From Betaproteobacteria bacterium (GTDB lineage Bacteria > Pseudomonadota > Gammaproteobacteria > Burkholderiales > Burkholderiaceae_C): a stretch of 64,000 nucleotides of DNA. The notes beneath the pieces were generated by a model. It saw nothing but the letters and a program-made list of their open reading frames with translations. It was not told where the DNA came from and did no database searches. Below, in pieces: positions 25,256 to 31,795 of this stretch. A program made the position numbers and the translations under genes. Position 1 is the first letter of the stretch; each line of letters opens with the position of its first letter. The stretch lies in the NCBI GenBank assembly GCA_016704535.1, contig JADIZZ010000010.1, positions 167,887 through 231,886 of the forward strand, written 5' to 3'.

Positions 25256-26709
25256 TGGGCCTGCTTGCCGTTGTCGCGCTCATCGGGCGCGTGGTGTTCC
25301 TGTTCGGACTGCTGATGGGCGTGCCGCTGGCCTTCGCGCTGTTCGACCACGACCGCGCCGAGCAGCCCTTCATCGTCGCCATGGCCATCACGCTCGGCGC
25401 GGGTGTGGTGATGAGCGTGGCGATGCGCCGCTTCCGGCGTGAGCTGCAACCGCGCGACGGCTTCCTCCTCGTCACGCTGACCTGGCTCATGCTGCCGGCC
25501 TTCGGCGCGCTGCCGCTGATGCTGGCACTGCCCGAACTGAGCTTCACCGATGCTTACTTCGAGGGCATGAGCGGCCTGACGACGACGGGCGCGACGGTGC
25601 TCACCGGGCTGGACAACCTGCCGCTGTCGGTCAATGTCTGGCGCTGCTTCATGGTGCTGATCGGGGGCATGGGCATCATCGTGCTCATGGTAGCCATCCT
25701 GCCGCTGCTGGGCGTGGGTGCGGCGCAGCTGATGAAGAGCGAGACGGCCGGCCCGATGAAGGACCAGAAGCTCACGCCGCGCATCGCCGAGACGGCACGC
25801 GGACTGTGGGTGGTCTACTTCGCCATCGCCACCGCTTGCATGCTGGCCTACCGCTGGGCTGGCATGAGCTGGCCCGATGCCTTCATGCACATGTGCAGCA
25901 CGATGGGTTTGGGCGGTTTCGCGGCCTATGACGCCAGCTTCGGAGCTTTCAACTCGCCCCTGATCGAAGCCGTGGCGGTGTTCTTCATGCTGCTGGCCGG
26001 CGTGAACTTCGCGCTCTACTTCCTGGTCTGGAAGAAGCGCTCGTTCGGCGTGTTGCTGCGCGATGTCGAGGCGCGCTATTTCGCAGCGCTCATGCTGGGG
26101 TCGGTGCTGCTGGTAGCGGTCTTCCTGACGATCAAGGGGGTCTACCCGAGTTTCGGGGAATCGCTGCGACACGCCGCCTTCAGCGTCGTCTCCATCGCCA
26201 CGACCACCGGCTATGCGACGGTCGACTACGCCCAGTGGCCGATGTTCGCGCCGGTCTTCATGCTCTTCCTCTGCAGCTTCGCCACCTGTGCGGGCAGCAC
26301 CGGCGGCGGCATCAAGCTCGTGCGTTCGCTGCTGCTGCAGAAGCAGGCCCTGCGCGAGCTCACGCGCATCGTGCATCCGCGGGCCGTGGTGCCGGTGACC
26401 TTCGGCGGCGCCGTGGTGCCACCGCAGGTGATGCAGTCGGTGCTGGCCTTCATGCTGATCTACGGCTTGGTGATGACGGTGGTGTGCATGCTGCTGCTGC
26501 TTTCGGGCCTGGACCTCGTGACCGCCGCTACGGCCACCATCGCCACGATCAACAACACCGGCCCCGGGCTGGGCCAGGTGGGGCCCTCCGGCAACTACCA
26601 GGGCCTGACGGACTTCCAGACCTGGGTCTGCAGCATCGCGATGCTGCTGGGCCGGCTGGAAATGCTGAGCGTGCTGGTGCTGTTCACGCCGGCCTTCTGG
26701 AGAAAGTGA
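25255..26709 (+). CDS. trkH: Trk potassium uptake channel TrkH
   Basis: Inner-membrane potassium channel/transporter subunit of 484 residues, with four pseudo-repeats of M1-P-M2. The pore loops with selectivity-filter glycines are visible: MSGLTTTGATVL, CSTMGLGGFAAYD, IATTTGYATVDY and TINNTGPGLGQVG. The ATG overlaps the trkA stop. It is followed by a GC-rich repeat shared with the convergent ECF-permease gene. Together with trkA it forms the complete Trk system except for TrkE/TrkG-type partners. Confidence 0.96.
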   Translation: MGLLAVVALIGRVVFLFGLLMGVPLAFALFDHDRAEQPFIVAMAITLGAGVVMSVAMRRFRRELQPRDGFLLVTLTWLMLPAFGALPLMLALPELSFTDAYFEGMSGLTTTGATVLTGLDNLPLSVNVWRCFMVLIGGMGIIVLMVAILPLLGVGAAQLMKSETAGPMKDQKLTPRIAETARGLWVVYFAIATACMLAYRWAGMSWPDAFMHMCSTMGLGGFAAYDASFGAFNSPLIEAVAVFFMLLAGVNFALYFLVWKKRSFGVLLRDVEARYFAALMLGSVLLVAVFLTIKGVYPSFGESLRHAAFSVVSIATTTGYATVDYAQWPMFAPVFMLFLCSFATCAGSTGGGIKLVRSLLLQKQALRELTRIVHPRAVVPVTFGGAVVPPQVMQSVLAFMLIYGLVMTVVCMLLLLSGLDLVTAATATIATINNTGPGLGQVGPSGNYQGLTDFQTWVCSIAMLLGRLEMLSVLVLFTPAFWRK

Positions 26710-26803
26710 TGGGCCGCACCCCATTGCCGGCGCCGCGCTCGCGACGTGTATCGCATGTTGACCAAGGCCATGCGCGGATCCGGCTCCGCCGGTCCGCTGC
26801 ATG

Positions 26804-26843
26804 AACCCCCTCGGGCGGTAGCGAACGCAGTGAGCTTGGGGGC
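26804..26843. repeat. Burkholderiales-type intergenic palindromic repeat / bidirectional terminator
   Basis: A 40-bp element between two convergent genes: CCCCC at 26806-26810 pairs with GGGGG at 26838-26842, and the middle reads AGCGAACGCAGTGAGC. Near-identical 'CCCCAAGCTCRCTGCGTTCGCT...GAGGGGG' elements are widespread between genes in this order. Its position, 1 bp from the ECF-permease stop, makes a terminator role likely. Only one copy is in the window. Confidence 0.6.
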
Positions 26844-27452
26844 TTACTTCAGGTAGATACGGTCGGCGTAGGTGGCCAGCCATTGCGGCCGGAAGGCCAC
26901 GAAGATGGCCACGAACATGCCGGTGATGAAGGCGTCGCCCGAAGCGGCCAGCATCCGCGCGAGCATCACGTCGTCGGCGTTCAGGCCGTAGGGCACGCCG
27001 TTCAACGCCACCGAGATCGCCCCGGCCACGCCGAGCGCCAGGCCGGTGGCAAAAAACCCGCGCCCGAGGATGTAGACGAAGAGGTGGTGCGGCAGCCAGC
27101 GCCGCACCGCCGCGCCGATGCCCATAGCCAGCGTGATCGGCACGACGCCCAGCCAGACCAGGCGCTGCAGCAGGTCGGCCGCGCCGAGGTCGGTCATCAC
27201 CGACATCAGCCCGACCACCGGCAGCAGCATCAGCACCGCCAGCGGCCAGCCCAGCATCATCAGCAACAGGCAGCTGCCGGCCAGCGGCTGCATCACGGGC
27301 ATCGCCGACAGGCGGTCGACGCTCCACAGCAGCGGCAGCGTGGCCCACAGAAGCAGCGCGGGCCAGGGCAGCTGGGTGACGGCGCGCCAGGGGCGCAGCG
27401 CCAGCGCCAGCGCGGTGGCCGCCAGGGCGAGCAGCAGGTTCAGCAGCGTCAT
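26844..27452 (-). CDS. ECF-type transporter permease (CbiM-like, PF01891)
   Basis: A 202-residue membrane protein with about six helices; it resembles the short CbiM-like 'energy-coupling factor permease' group. Blocks include LGVVPITLAMGIGAAVRRWLPHHLFVYILGRGFFATGLAL and ASGDAFITGMFVAIFVAFRPQWLATYADRIY. The classical CbiM start MHI, needed for Co binding, is absent: the protein starts MTLLNLL. No ATPase or T-component genes lie nearby, so it may work alone or with a distant module. Substrate unknown; metal or vitamin transport is a family-level guess. ATG is the complement of 27450-27452. It is convergent with trkH. Confidence 0.7.
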   Translation of the reverse strand: MTLLNLLLALAATALALALRPWRAVTQLPWPALLLWATLPLLWSVDRLSAMPVMQPLAGSCLLLMMLGWPLAVLMLLPVVGLMSVMTDLGAADLLQRLVWLGVVPITLAMGIGAAVRRWLPHHLFVYILGRGFFATGLALGVAGAISVALNGVPYGLNADDVMLARMLAASGDAFITGMFVAIFVAFRPQWLATYADRIYLK

Positions 27453-27612
27453 GCGGCCATCGTAGCCGGCCCGGCTCGGGCGATGCGCGGCTCGGGCCTT
27501 GCACCAGGCCGCCGCTGTGTCTTTCCTCGTGATGCCGGCGGGCGCACCCGGCCGGCCACCCCTGCGGCAGCCCCGCATGGACGTTTCACGGTCGAAGGGA
27601 TAGGGTGCGGGC

Positions 27613-28218
27613 ATGAACGCCCCCATCGACTTCTTCTTCGACTTCTCGTCGCCCTACAGCTACATCGCCAACGAGTGGATCGACGCCGTGGCCGCGCGCC
27701 ACGGCCGCACGGTGCGGCGCCGCGCCATCCTGCTGGGCGCCACCTTCCAGGTGGCCGAGTTGAAGTCGCCGGTGGCGTATCCGATGAAGCGCGAGTACTC
27801 GCTGCGCGACTTCGAGCGTTCAGCGCGTTTCGAGGGCCTGCCCTACGCGCTGCCGCCGGTCTTCCCCATTCCCACGCACAACGCCGCGCGCGTGTTCTGG
27901 TGGCTGGCCGACACGCAGGGCGAGGTCGCGGCCGCAGCCTGGGCGCGTGCCGGCCTGCGCGCGGTGTTCACGCGCGGCGTGCAACTGCAGGACGCGGCGG
28001 CGCTGAAGGCGCTGGCCACCGAACAGGGGCTGGACGCCGACGAGGCCGAAGGCGTCTGGAGCAACCCCGTGTGGAAGGCGCGCCTGAAACACGCCAACGA
28101 CGAGGCCATCGCCGCCGGCATCTTCGGCGCGCCCTGGTTCATCGTCGACGGCGAGCCCTTCTGGGGCAACGACCGCAAGCCGCAGATCGAGCGTTGGCTG
28201 GCCAGCGGGCCGTTCTAG
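27613..28218 (+). CDS. 2-hydroxychromene-2-carboxylate isomerase-type (DsbA fold) protein
   Basis: A 201-residue DsbA-like kappa-class fold protein. The start FFFDFSSPYSYIANEW has the Ser-Pro-Tyr active-site patch of the HCCA isomerases, which use glutathione and open the chromene ring in naphthalene-type pathways. In genomes without naphthalene genes such proteins have unknown substrates. C-terminal block GIFGAPWFIVDGEPFWGNDRKPQIERWL is typical. The gene is divergent from the ECF permease, 160 bp away, and ends 33 bp before LiuR operator 3. A second protein of the same family lies at 35562-36188. Confidence 0.85.
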   Translation: MNAPIDFFFDFSSPYSYIANEWIDAVAARHGRTVRRRAILLGATFQVAELKSPVAYPMKREYSLRDFERSARFEGLPYALPPVFPIPTHNAARVFWWLADTQGEVAAAAWARAGLRAVFTRGVQLQDAAALKALATEQGLDADEAEGVWSNPVWKARLKHANDEAIAAGIFGAPWFIVDGEPFWGNDRKPQIERWLASGPF

Positions 28219-28251
28219 GAACTTGCGCGCGAGGCGTGCCCCTAGAATTGG

Positions 28252-28273
28252 TTAACGTTTACGTAAACGTCAA
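28252..28273. promoter_or_regulatory. LiuR operator 3 (before liuB)
   Basis: A 22-bp site with the same perfect 16-bp core ACGTTTACGTAAACGT (28255-28270) as operator 2; 21 of 22 positions match the perfect palindrome. It lies just after a TAGAAT sequence (28243-28248), a plausible -10 box, so bound LiuR would block transcription. The liuB ATG is 57 bp downstream. Confidence 0.86.
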
Positions 28274-28329
28274 GTAGCTGTACGGCCGCCGGTCTGGCGC
28301 ATGGCGGCTTGGCCCGAGCAGGAGACCCG

Positions 28330-29955
28330 ATGCCCGTCCTCAACTCCCAGCTGAACCCGCGCGCCGAGGCCTTCAGGGCCAGCGCGGCGCTGATGGCGCT
28401 GCTGGTCGACGATCTGAACACGAAGCTGGCGCAGATCGCGCAGGGCGGCGGCGAGACGGCACGCGCCCGGCACACCGCGCGCGGCAAGCTGCTGCCGCGC
28501 GACCGCGTCGAGATGCTGCTCGACCCCGACACGCCCTTCCTCGAGATCGCGCCGCTGGCGGCGCTGGACCTGTACGACAACGCCGCGCCGGGCGCGGGCA
28601 TGATCGCCGGCATCGGGCGCGTCAGCGGCGTCGAATGCCTCATCGTCTGCAACGACGCCACCGTCAAGGGCGGCACCTACTACCCGCTGACGGTGAAGAA
28701 GCATCTGCGTGCGCAGGAGATCGCGCAGCAGAACCGCCTGCCCTGCATCTATCTCGTCGACAGCGGCGGCGCCAACCTGCCGAACCAGGACGAGGTCTTC
28801 CCCGACCGCGACCACTTCGGCCGCATCTTCTACAACCAGGCGCAGATGTCGGCGCTGGGCATCCCGCAGCTGGCGGTGGTGATGGGCAGTTGCACCGCGG
28901 GCGGCGCCTACGTGCCGGCGATGAGCGACGAAGCCATCATCGTGAAGAACCAGGGCACCATCTTCCTCGGCGGCCCGCCGCTGGTGAAGGCCGCCACCGG
29001 CGAAGTGGTGAGCGCCGAAGACCTGGGTGGCGGCGACGTGCATACGCGCCTGTCCGGTGTGGCCGATCACCTGGCCGAAAACGACATGCACGCGCTGGCC
29101 ATTGCCCGCGCCAGCATCGCGAACCTGAACTGGCGCAAGCCGCAGCAGTTGCTGACGCAGCCGCCGCGTGCGCCACGGTTCGACCCGAGTGAACTGCACG
29201 GTGTGCTGCCCAGCGACGAAACCGGGTTCACGAGCCGCAAGCCCTACGACGTGCGCGAGGTCATCGCGCGCATCGTCGACGGCAGCGAGTTCGACGAGTT
29301 CAAGGCGCGCTATGGCGCCACGCTGGTCACGGGCTTTGCGCACATCGAGGGCCTGCCGGTGGGCATCGTCGCCAACAACGGCATCCTCTTCGGCGAAAGC
29401 GCGCAGAAGGGCGCGCACTTCATCGAGCTGTGCTGCCAGCGCCGCATTCCGCTCGTCTTCCTGCAGAACATCACCGGCTTCATGGTCGGCCAGAAGGTCG
29501 AGGCCGAGGGCATTGCCAAGCACGGTGCCAAGCTCGTCACCGCGGTGGCCACGGCCACGGTGCCGAAGTTCACGGTGATCATCGGCGGCAGCTTCGGCGC
29601 CGGCAACTACGGCATGTGCGGCCGTGCCTATTCGCCGCGCTTCCTGTGGATGTGGCCGAACGCGCGCATCGGCGTGATGGGCGGCGAGCAGGCCGCCGGC
29701 GTGCTGGCCACCGTGCGGCGCGACGGCATCGAAGCCAAGGGCGGGCAGTGGAGCGCCGAGGACGAAGCCGCCTTCAAGCAGCCCATCCTCGACCAGTTCG
29801 CGCACCAGGCGCACCCGTACTACAGCAGCGCGCGGCTGTGGGACGACGGCGTCATCGACCCCGCCGACACGCGGCGCGTGCTGGCGCTGGGCCTGAGCGC
29901 GAGCCTGAACGCGCCGATCCCGGAAAGCCCGCGTTTTGGTGTTTTCCGCATGTAA
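28330..29955 (+). CDS. liuB: 3-methylcrotonyl-CoA carboxylase beta subunit
   Basis: Carboxyltransferase subunit that carboxylates 3-methylcrotonyl-CoA using carboxybiotin from LiuD. The 541 residues contain both crotonase-like halves: GARDRVEMLLD-type opening (KLLPRDRVEMLLDPDTPFLE), CNDATVKGGTYYPLTVKKHLRAQEIA, SGGANLPNQDEVFPDRDHFGR, GSCTAGGAYVPAMSDE and the C-terminal GGSFGAGNYGMCGRAYSPRFLWMWPNARIGVMGGEQAA. LPRD...GTYYP and the SGGANLPNQ motif are those of MccB rather than propionyl-CoA carboxylase. ATG 28330 has CAGGAGA 8 bp upstream. It is the first gene after LiuR operator 3. Confidence 0.96.
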   Translation: MPVLNSQLNPRAEAFRASAALMALLVDDLNTKLAQIAQGGGETARARHTARGKLLPRDRVEMLLDPDTPFLEIAPLAALDLYDNAAPGAGMIAGIGRVSGVECLIVCNDATVKGGTYYPLTVKKHLRAQEIAQQNRLPCIYLVDSGGANLPNQDEVFPDRDHFGRIFYNQAQMSALGIPQLAVVMGSCTAGGAYVPAMSDEAIIVKNQGTIFLGGPPLVKAATGEVVSAEDLGGGDVHTRLSGVADHLAENDMHALAIARASIANLNWRKPQQLLTQPPRAPRFDPSELHGVLPSDETGFTSRKPYDVREVIARIVDGSEFDEFKARYGATLVTGFAHIEGLPVGIVANNGILFGESAQKGAHFIELCCQRRIPLVFLQNITGFMVGQKVEAEGIAKHGAKLVTAVATATVPKFTVIIGGSFGAGNYGMCGRAYSPRFLWMWPNARIGVMGGEQAAGVLATVRRDGIEAKGGQWSAEDEAAFKQPILDQFAHQAHPYYSSARLWDDGVIDPADTRRVLALGLSASLNAPIPESPRFGVFRM

Positions 29956-29988
29956 TGTACGATGTGTGTCAAGTCAACACAACGTACA
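29956..29988. promoter_or_regulatory. Inverted repeat operator/promoter for vapBC
   Basis: TGTACGaTGTGT at 29956-29967 is inverted as ACACAaCGTACA at 29977-29988, with 11 of 12 positions complementary and a 9-bp spacer. It begins at the base after the liuB stop and ends 4 bp before the vapB ATG. Such repeats are where VapB/VapC complexes bind to autoregulate. Confidence 0.72.
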
Positions 29989-29992
29989 CATC

Positions 29993-30280
29993 ATGCGCAC
30001 CAACATCGACATCGACGACGAGCTCATGGACCAGGCCATGCAGGCCGGCCCGTACAAAACGAAAAAGGACGCCGTCGAAGCGGGGCTGAAGCTGCTCGCG
30101 CGCCAGGCCGCCTACCGCGAGATCCTCAAGTGGGAAGGCAAGCTGAAGTGGGAAGGCGACGAGTCCGTCGACTGGACACAGCCCGCCGCCGATGTGCCCC
30201 CGACAGCAGCGCACGCCAGCGAGCCTGCGGCGCCGGTCTTCAGGGCCGTGAAGAAGGGAGCCGCGCGTGGTCGTCGCTGA
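29993..30280 (+). CDS. VapB-family antitoxin
   Basis: A 95-residue protein. The first ~45 residues are a ribbon-helix-helix-type VapB domain (MRTNIDIDDELMDQAMQAG, then YKTKKDAVEAGLKLLARQAAY). It dimerises to bind DNA, and the variable C-terminal tail inhibits the toxin. The tail here is longer and Ala/Pro-rich. Start ATG 29993 follows the inverted repeat. It overlaps vapC by 14 bp. The pair sits between liuB and the damaged liuC. Confidence 0.9.
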   Translation: MRTNIDIDDELMDQAMQAGPYKTKKDAVEAGLKLLARQAAYREILKWEGKLKWEGDESVDWTQPAADVPPTAAHASEPAAPVFRAVKKGAARGRR

Positions 30281-30668
30281 CTCCGGTGTCTGGATCGACT
30301 ACTTCAACGCCCAGGCCAACCCGGCGCGTGACACCTTGCGCCGCCTGCTGCAAGAGGGCGTCACGCGCATCGTGGTGCCCGACCTGGTGCTGTTCGAGGT
30401 GCTGCGCGGCTTTCGTGGCGAACGCGACCTGCGCCAAGCGCGGTTGCTGATGATGTCGCTGGACGTCGAAGCAGTGTCCAGCGTGGCGCTGTGTCTGCGG
30501 GCCGCGCAGCACTACCGCGACCTGCGCAAGGTGGGCATCACTGTGCGCAGCGGCATCGACGTGCTGGTGGCCACCTTCTGCATCGAACGCGACTACCGGC
30601 TGCTGCACCGCGACCGCGATTTCCAGGCCTTCGAAGAGCAGCGCGGCCTGCGCGGCTGGAGGCACTGA
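30267..30668 (+). CDS. VapC-family PIN ribonuclease toxin
   Basis: A 133-residue PIN-domain endoribonuclease of the type that cleaves tRNA or rRNA. The acidic active-site residues are visible: Asp5 in VVADSGVWIDYF, Glu in DLVLFEVLRGF, Asp in SGIDVLVATFCIE, and a final acidic cluster in HRDRDFQAF. The start is a GTG at 30267, inside the vapB end, so the two are coupled. Nothing essential is missing, so the module looks intact. Confidence 0.92.
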   Translation: MVVADSGVWIDYFNAQANPARDTLRRLLQEGVTRIVVPDLVLFEVLRGFRGERDLRQARLLMMSLDVEAVSSVALCLRAAQHYRDLRKVGITVRSGIDVLVATFCIERDYRLLHRDRDFQAFEEQRGLRGWRH

Positions 30669-30673
30669 ACGCC

Positions 30674-31003
30674 ATGACCACCACGTTGAACATCCGCCGC
30701 CCCTCGCCGCACGTCGCCGAGGTCTGGCTCAACCGCCCCGAGGTGCGCATCGCCTTCAACGACGGCGTCGTGGCCGGGCTGACCACCAAAGTGGCCGAGA
30801 TCGTCGACATGCTCGTGGCCAACGGCCCGGCCGCCGTGCGCGCCTGCAAGCGACTGGTGCACGACGTGGCTGGCCGCCCCGTCGACGCCGCGCTGCGCGA
30901 CGAGACCGCGCTCCGCATCGCCGACATCCGCGCCAGCGAAGAAGGTCGTGAAGGGGTGCAGGCCTTCCTGGGCAAGCGTGAACCGGCATGGCGCAAGGCA
31001 TGA
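30674..31003 (+). pseudogene. liuC: Internally deleted liuC (3-methylglutaconyl-CoA hydratase)
   Basis: The 109-codon ORF joins the N-terminal ~35 residues of a crotonase (NIRRPSPHVAEVWLNRPEVR then AFNDGVVAGLT) directly to its last ~70 (TKVAEIVDMLVANGPAAVRACKRLV... to EPAW). Full LiuC enzymes have about 260 residues; the middle ~150, holding the oxyanion-hole glycines and the catalytic Glu residues, is gone, yet the fusion stays in frame. RPEVRIAFND also has Ile where the family has Asn. The protein cannot be a normal hydratase. The next gene begins inside its stop (ATGA). It lies 5 bp after vapC. Confidence 0.85.
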
Positions 31004-31626
31004 CATCCGAAGGCCTCGATCTCACGCATCTCGTCGCGCTGGCCGCAGCCCTGGGTTGGGCCAGCGGCCTGCGGCTGTACGCCGTGGTCTTCATCACCGG
31101 CGCCATCGGTTATCTCGGCTGGGTGCCACTGCCCGAAGGACTGAAGCTGCTGCAGCACCCGTTGGTGCTGGGCGCCAGCGCGCTGATGGTGCTGGTGGAG
31201 TTCGTCGCCGACAAGGTGCCGGGCCTGGACACGCTGTGGGACGCCGTGCACACGCTGATCCGCATTCCCGCCGGGGCCGCGCTGGCCGCGGGCGTGTTCG
31301 GCGGCCTGGGGCCGGAGTGGGGCAGCGCCTGGGCCATCGTCGCCGCGCTGGCCGGCGGCACGCTGGCGGCCACCGCGCACGCGGCCAAGGCCACCACGCG
31401 TGCCGCGGTCAACACCAGCCCCGAACCCTTCTCGAACATCGGCTTGTCCTTGCTGGGAGATGCGGCCGTGCCGGCGCTGCTGTGGCTGGCCTGGGAACAC
31501 CCGCTGTGGTTCTTCCCGGTGCTGGCGCTGGCCATCGTGCTGGCCGTGGTGCTGATCGTCGTGCTGTTCAAGTTCCTGCGCAGCCTGGTGCGGCGCTTCT
31601 CTCCCACGCCGCAGGCCCCGGCCTGA
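31000..31626 (+). CDS. DUF4126 membrane protein
   Basis: A 208-residue hydrophobic protein with about five helices: HLVALAAALGWASGLRLYAVVFITGAIGYLGW, LGASALMVLVEFVADKVPG, a Gly/Ala-rich middle, and a C-terminal pair (AVPALLWLAWEHPLWFFPVL, AIVLAVVLIVVLFKFL). This is the DUF4126 layout. The ATG at 31000 overlaps the liuC-fragment stop; an ATG at 30988 adds four residues. Function unknown. It stands in the liu operon, but no direct enzymatic link is visible. Confidence 0.8.
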   Translation: MTSEGLDLTHLVALAAALGWASGLRLYAVVFITGAIGYLGWVPLPEGLKLLQHPLVLGASALMVLVEFVADKVPGLDTLWDAVHTLIRIPAGAALAAGVFGGLGPEWGSAWAIVAALAGGTLAATAHAAKATTRAAVNTSPEPFSNIGLSLLGDAAVPALLWLAWEHPLWFFPVLALAIVLAVVLIVVLFKFLRSLVRRFSPTPQAPA

Positions 31627-31639
31627 CAGAGGCAGAGCC

Positions 31640-31795
31640 ATGTTCAAGAAGATCCTGATTGCCAACCGCGGTGTCAGCGGCGCAGCCGCTGCGGCGAAGC
31701 CAAAACGCATGGCACGCGAAGCGTGCGCAGGCGATCTCACCGCGGGAGCCCGACATGTTTAAGAAGATCCTGATTGCCAACCGCGGTGAGATTGC
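31640..31795 (+). repeat. Partial duplication and inversion of the liuD 5' end, with a 40-codon upstream ORF
   Basis: A 34-bp stretch equal to the liuD start (ATG, codons 1-11 and one base) occurs at 31640-31673 and again at 31755-31788, with one base difference. Between them is a GC-rich insert of 81 bp that holds a small hairpin (AGCGGC/GCCGCT). A third copy is inverted: GCGATCTCACCGCGG at 31731-31745 pairs with CCGCGGTGAGATTGC at 31781-31795, and this hairpin would enclose the liuD RBS and ATG in its loop. The first copy opens a 40-codon ORF (31640-31762) whose stop overlaps the true liuD start. All of this is seen directly; a regulatory role is inference. Confidence 0.85.

Noticed and set aside
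24835..27504. An 889-codon minus-strand frame opposite trkA/trkH
   Set aside because: Only the composition keeps it open; trkA and trkH carry complete motifs. The ECF permease is in a different minus frame.
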